43,640 bases of DNA from an uncultured Prevotella sp. (GTDB taxonomy: Bacteria; Bacteroidota; Bacteroidia; Bacteroidales; Bacteroidaceae), in the NCBI GenBank assembly GCA_905236165.1, contig CAJOOC010000100.1:1-43640 (forward strand). Direction: 5' to 3'. Below are positions 42,725-43,640 of this stretch, piece after piece; the stretch's first letter is position 1; every line of letters begins with the position of its first letter. The notes below the pieces were generated by a model. That model did not search any database and was not told the origin of the DNA. It worked only from the letters and a program-made list of their open reading frames with translations. Both the position numbers and the translations under genes were made by a program.

Positions 42725-43446
42725 TAAGATGTTTAGCCGTTGACGACGAACCCCTGGCCCTACAGCAGCTCGTCGCATATATCGAAAAGATACCGTTCCT
42801 TGAACTGGCCGGCAAAGCCAGCAACGCCGTAGAGGCACGTGCCTTCCTGCAGACAGAAGCCGTCGATGCCCTGTTCTGCGACATCAACATGCCCGACCTC
42901 AACGGCATGGACTTCGTAAAGTCATTGGCAGCACCGCCGCTCATCGTATTCACCACAGCCTATGCCGAATACGCCGTAGAAGGCTTTCGCGTCAATGCCG
43001 TCGATTATCTGCTCAAACCCTTTGGCCTCGACGAATTCCGTCGTGCTGCCAACAGGCTGCAGGAACGCCTCTCCGGCGAGGCCCGTCAGCAGACAGCCCC
43101 AGCCCTTCAGGCCGACGACGACTCGCTCTACGTCAAGACCGACTACCGCGTGGTACGCATCCAGGTCAGCAAGATACGATATATCGAAGCAATGTCTGAA
43201 TATCTCCGCATCCACGTCGATGGCGAGCCGAAACCCATCATCACCCTACTCTCCATGAAGAAGATAGAAGAATGGCTGCCCGACACCTTCATGCGCATAC
43301 ACCGTTCCTACATCGTCAACCTGCAGCAGGTGCAGGAAGTAAACAAAAACCGCATCATCCTCGATGCCGATACCTACCTGCCCATAGGCGACATGTACCG
43401 CGAAGCCTTCCAGCAATACCTCGACCGCCGATTCCTCAGCAGGTAA
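42721..43446 (+). CDS. LytTR-family response regulator
   Basis: A 241-residue two-domain regulator. The receiver has acidic Asp8-Asp9 in AVDDEP, the phospho-acceptor Asp54 in LFCDINMPD, Thr in VFTTAY and Lys in LLKPF. The C-terminal LytTR DNA-binding domain (about 135-238) contains IRYIEAMSEYLRIHV, FMRIHRSYIVNL and the RIILDADTYLPIG strand pair. It starts inside the kinase gene by an ATGA overlap, so both are made together and the regulator is expected to be phosphorylated by that kinase. LytTR targets are usually imperfect direct repeats about 21 bp apart; none was clearly seen before 39634, so the target is open. Confidence 0.95.
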   Translation: MIRCLAVDDEPLALQQLVAYIEKIPFLELAGKASNAVEARAFLQTEAVDALFCDINMPDLNGMDFVKSLAAPPLIVFTTAYAEYAVEGFRVNAVDYLLKPFGLDEFRRAANRLQERLSGEARQQTAPALQADDDSLYVKTDYRVVRIQVSKIRYIEAMSEYLRIHVDGEPKPIITLLSMKKIEEWLPDTFMRIHRSYIVNLQQVQEVNKNRIILDADTYLPIGDMYREAFQQYLDRRFLSR

Positions 43447-43481
43447 TGGGACTTCACCCGCGAATAATATGAACTCCTTTT

Positions 43482-43513
43482 CTTGCATATCTCGTAACTT
43501 AATAGTACCTTTG
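43482..43513 (+). promoter_or_regulatory. Promoter with extended CTTGCATAT -33 region, second copy
   Basis: CTTG (43482-43485), 20 nt, TACCTTTG (43506-43513) and CAG, closely resembling 22715-22746 over more than 30 positions. The gene it drives lies mainly beyond the window. A 12-codon frame (43553-43591) follows, probably by chance. Confidence 0.7.
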
Positions 43514-43570
43514 CAGCAACAAAAAACAAATCTTTAACTATTCAACTTTCGCATGTCTATAACGACCACG

Positions 43571-43640
43571 TTCCGAGCCATGCTCGCCTGAACTCCGCTG
43601 AAAATAAACAATGTGTGAAGAATTACGCGAATTACACGAA
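43571..43640. repeat. Dispersed repeat at the window end
   Basis: The segment around GCTCGCCTGA (CCGAGC before it, CTCC after it) and CAATGTGTGAAG matches, on the opposite strand, the insert inside repeat copy 1 (14159-14206). It continues with GAATTACGCGAATTACACGA-type A/T-rich sequence to the edge. No gene is visible. Confidence 0.55.

Noticed and set aside
43553..43591. 12-codon frame after the last promoter
   Set aside because: It overlaps the dispersed repeat at the window end and is too short to separate from chance.

Overview
The window looks like chromosomal DNA of a Bacteroidetes bacterium, most likely Bacteroidales close to Prevotella. Three things point there. Nine promoters carry the Bacteroidetes -33 TTTG / -7 TAnnTTTG pattern, each with exactly 20 bases between the two boxes. 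Most starts lack a Shine-Dalgarno sequence and follow A-rich leaders. The gene content also fits: several Bacteroidetes-type families, a secreted pectinesterase, two long RelA/SpoT homologues and a LytS/LytTR pair. There is no prophage, complete insertion sequence, CRISPR array or polysaccharide utilisation locus. The window is mostly housekeeping genes separated by repeat-rich intergenic patches.

Layout. 156-7419 (+): lon, tgt, an LptF/LptG-type permease, a DEAD-box helicase and galM, tightly packed, with three overlaps. A 25-bp-stem bidirectional terminator (7483-7554) separates galM from a minus-strand block: a C69 dipeptidase, priA, an LTA-synthase-like membrane sulfatase and tRNA-Arg(CCG). 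13946-20815 (+): parA, parB, a DUF5683 protein, a lytic transglycosylase and the first RelA/SpoT protein, preceded by the parA promoter and a 272-bp composite palindromic repeat. 20880-21872: pectinesterase. 21873-22917: about 1 kb without a conventional gene, holding a second copy of the repeat inside a 27-bp perfect inverted repeat, a strong-looking promoter and micro-ORFs. 22918-25114: PepSY-like protein, VanX-type dipeptidase, BASS-family transporter. 25262-32344: clpP, clpX, recQ and an ABCG-like exporter. 32418-36594: mdh, a lipoprotein, a WecA/MraY-family transferase and mnmA. 36641-39325 (-): an ECF-type sigma factor and the second RelA/SpoT protein. 39634-43446 (+): a beta-helix carbohydrate-binding lipoprotein followed by a LytS-like histidine kinase and its LytTR regulator.

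How the genes work together. Protein quality control is represented by lon and clpPX, and chromosome segregation and repair by parAB, priA and recQ. Envelope construction is represented by the LptF/G permease, the sulfatase, the transglycosylase, the WecA-like enzyme and the VanX-like enzyme. Alarmone control is carried by two RelA/SpoT paralogues whose catalytic motifs have decayed in opposite halves: one looks like a synthetase and the other like a hydrolase. The most system-like unit is 39634-43446. Its kinase has a periplasmic loop of Met/His-rich seven-residue repeats and may sense metal, and a surface beta-helix lipoprotein lies just upstream.

At the DNA level, six genes have a G/C-rich hairpin ending 13-18 nt before the start codon. 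Micro-ORFs linked by ATGA overlaps lead into the ABC transporter gene. A promoter type with CTTGCATAT at -33 is shared by the tRNA and by two leaders that have no obvious gene of their own.
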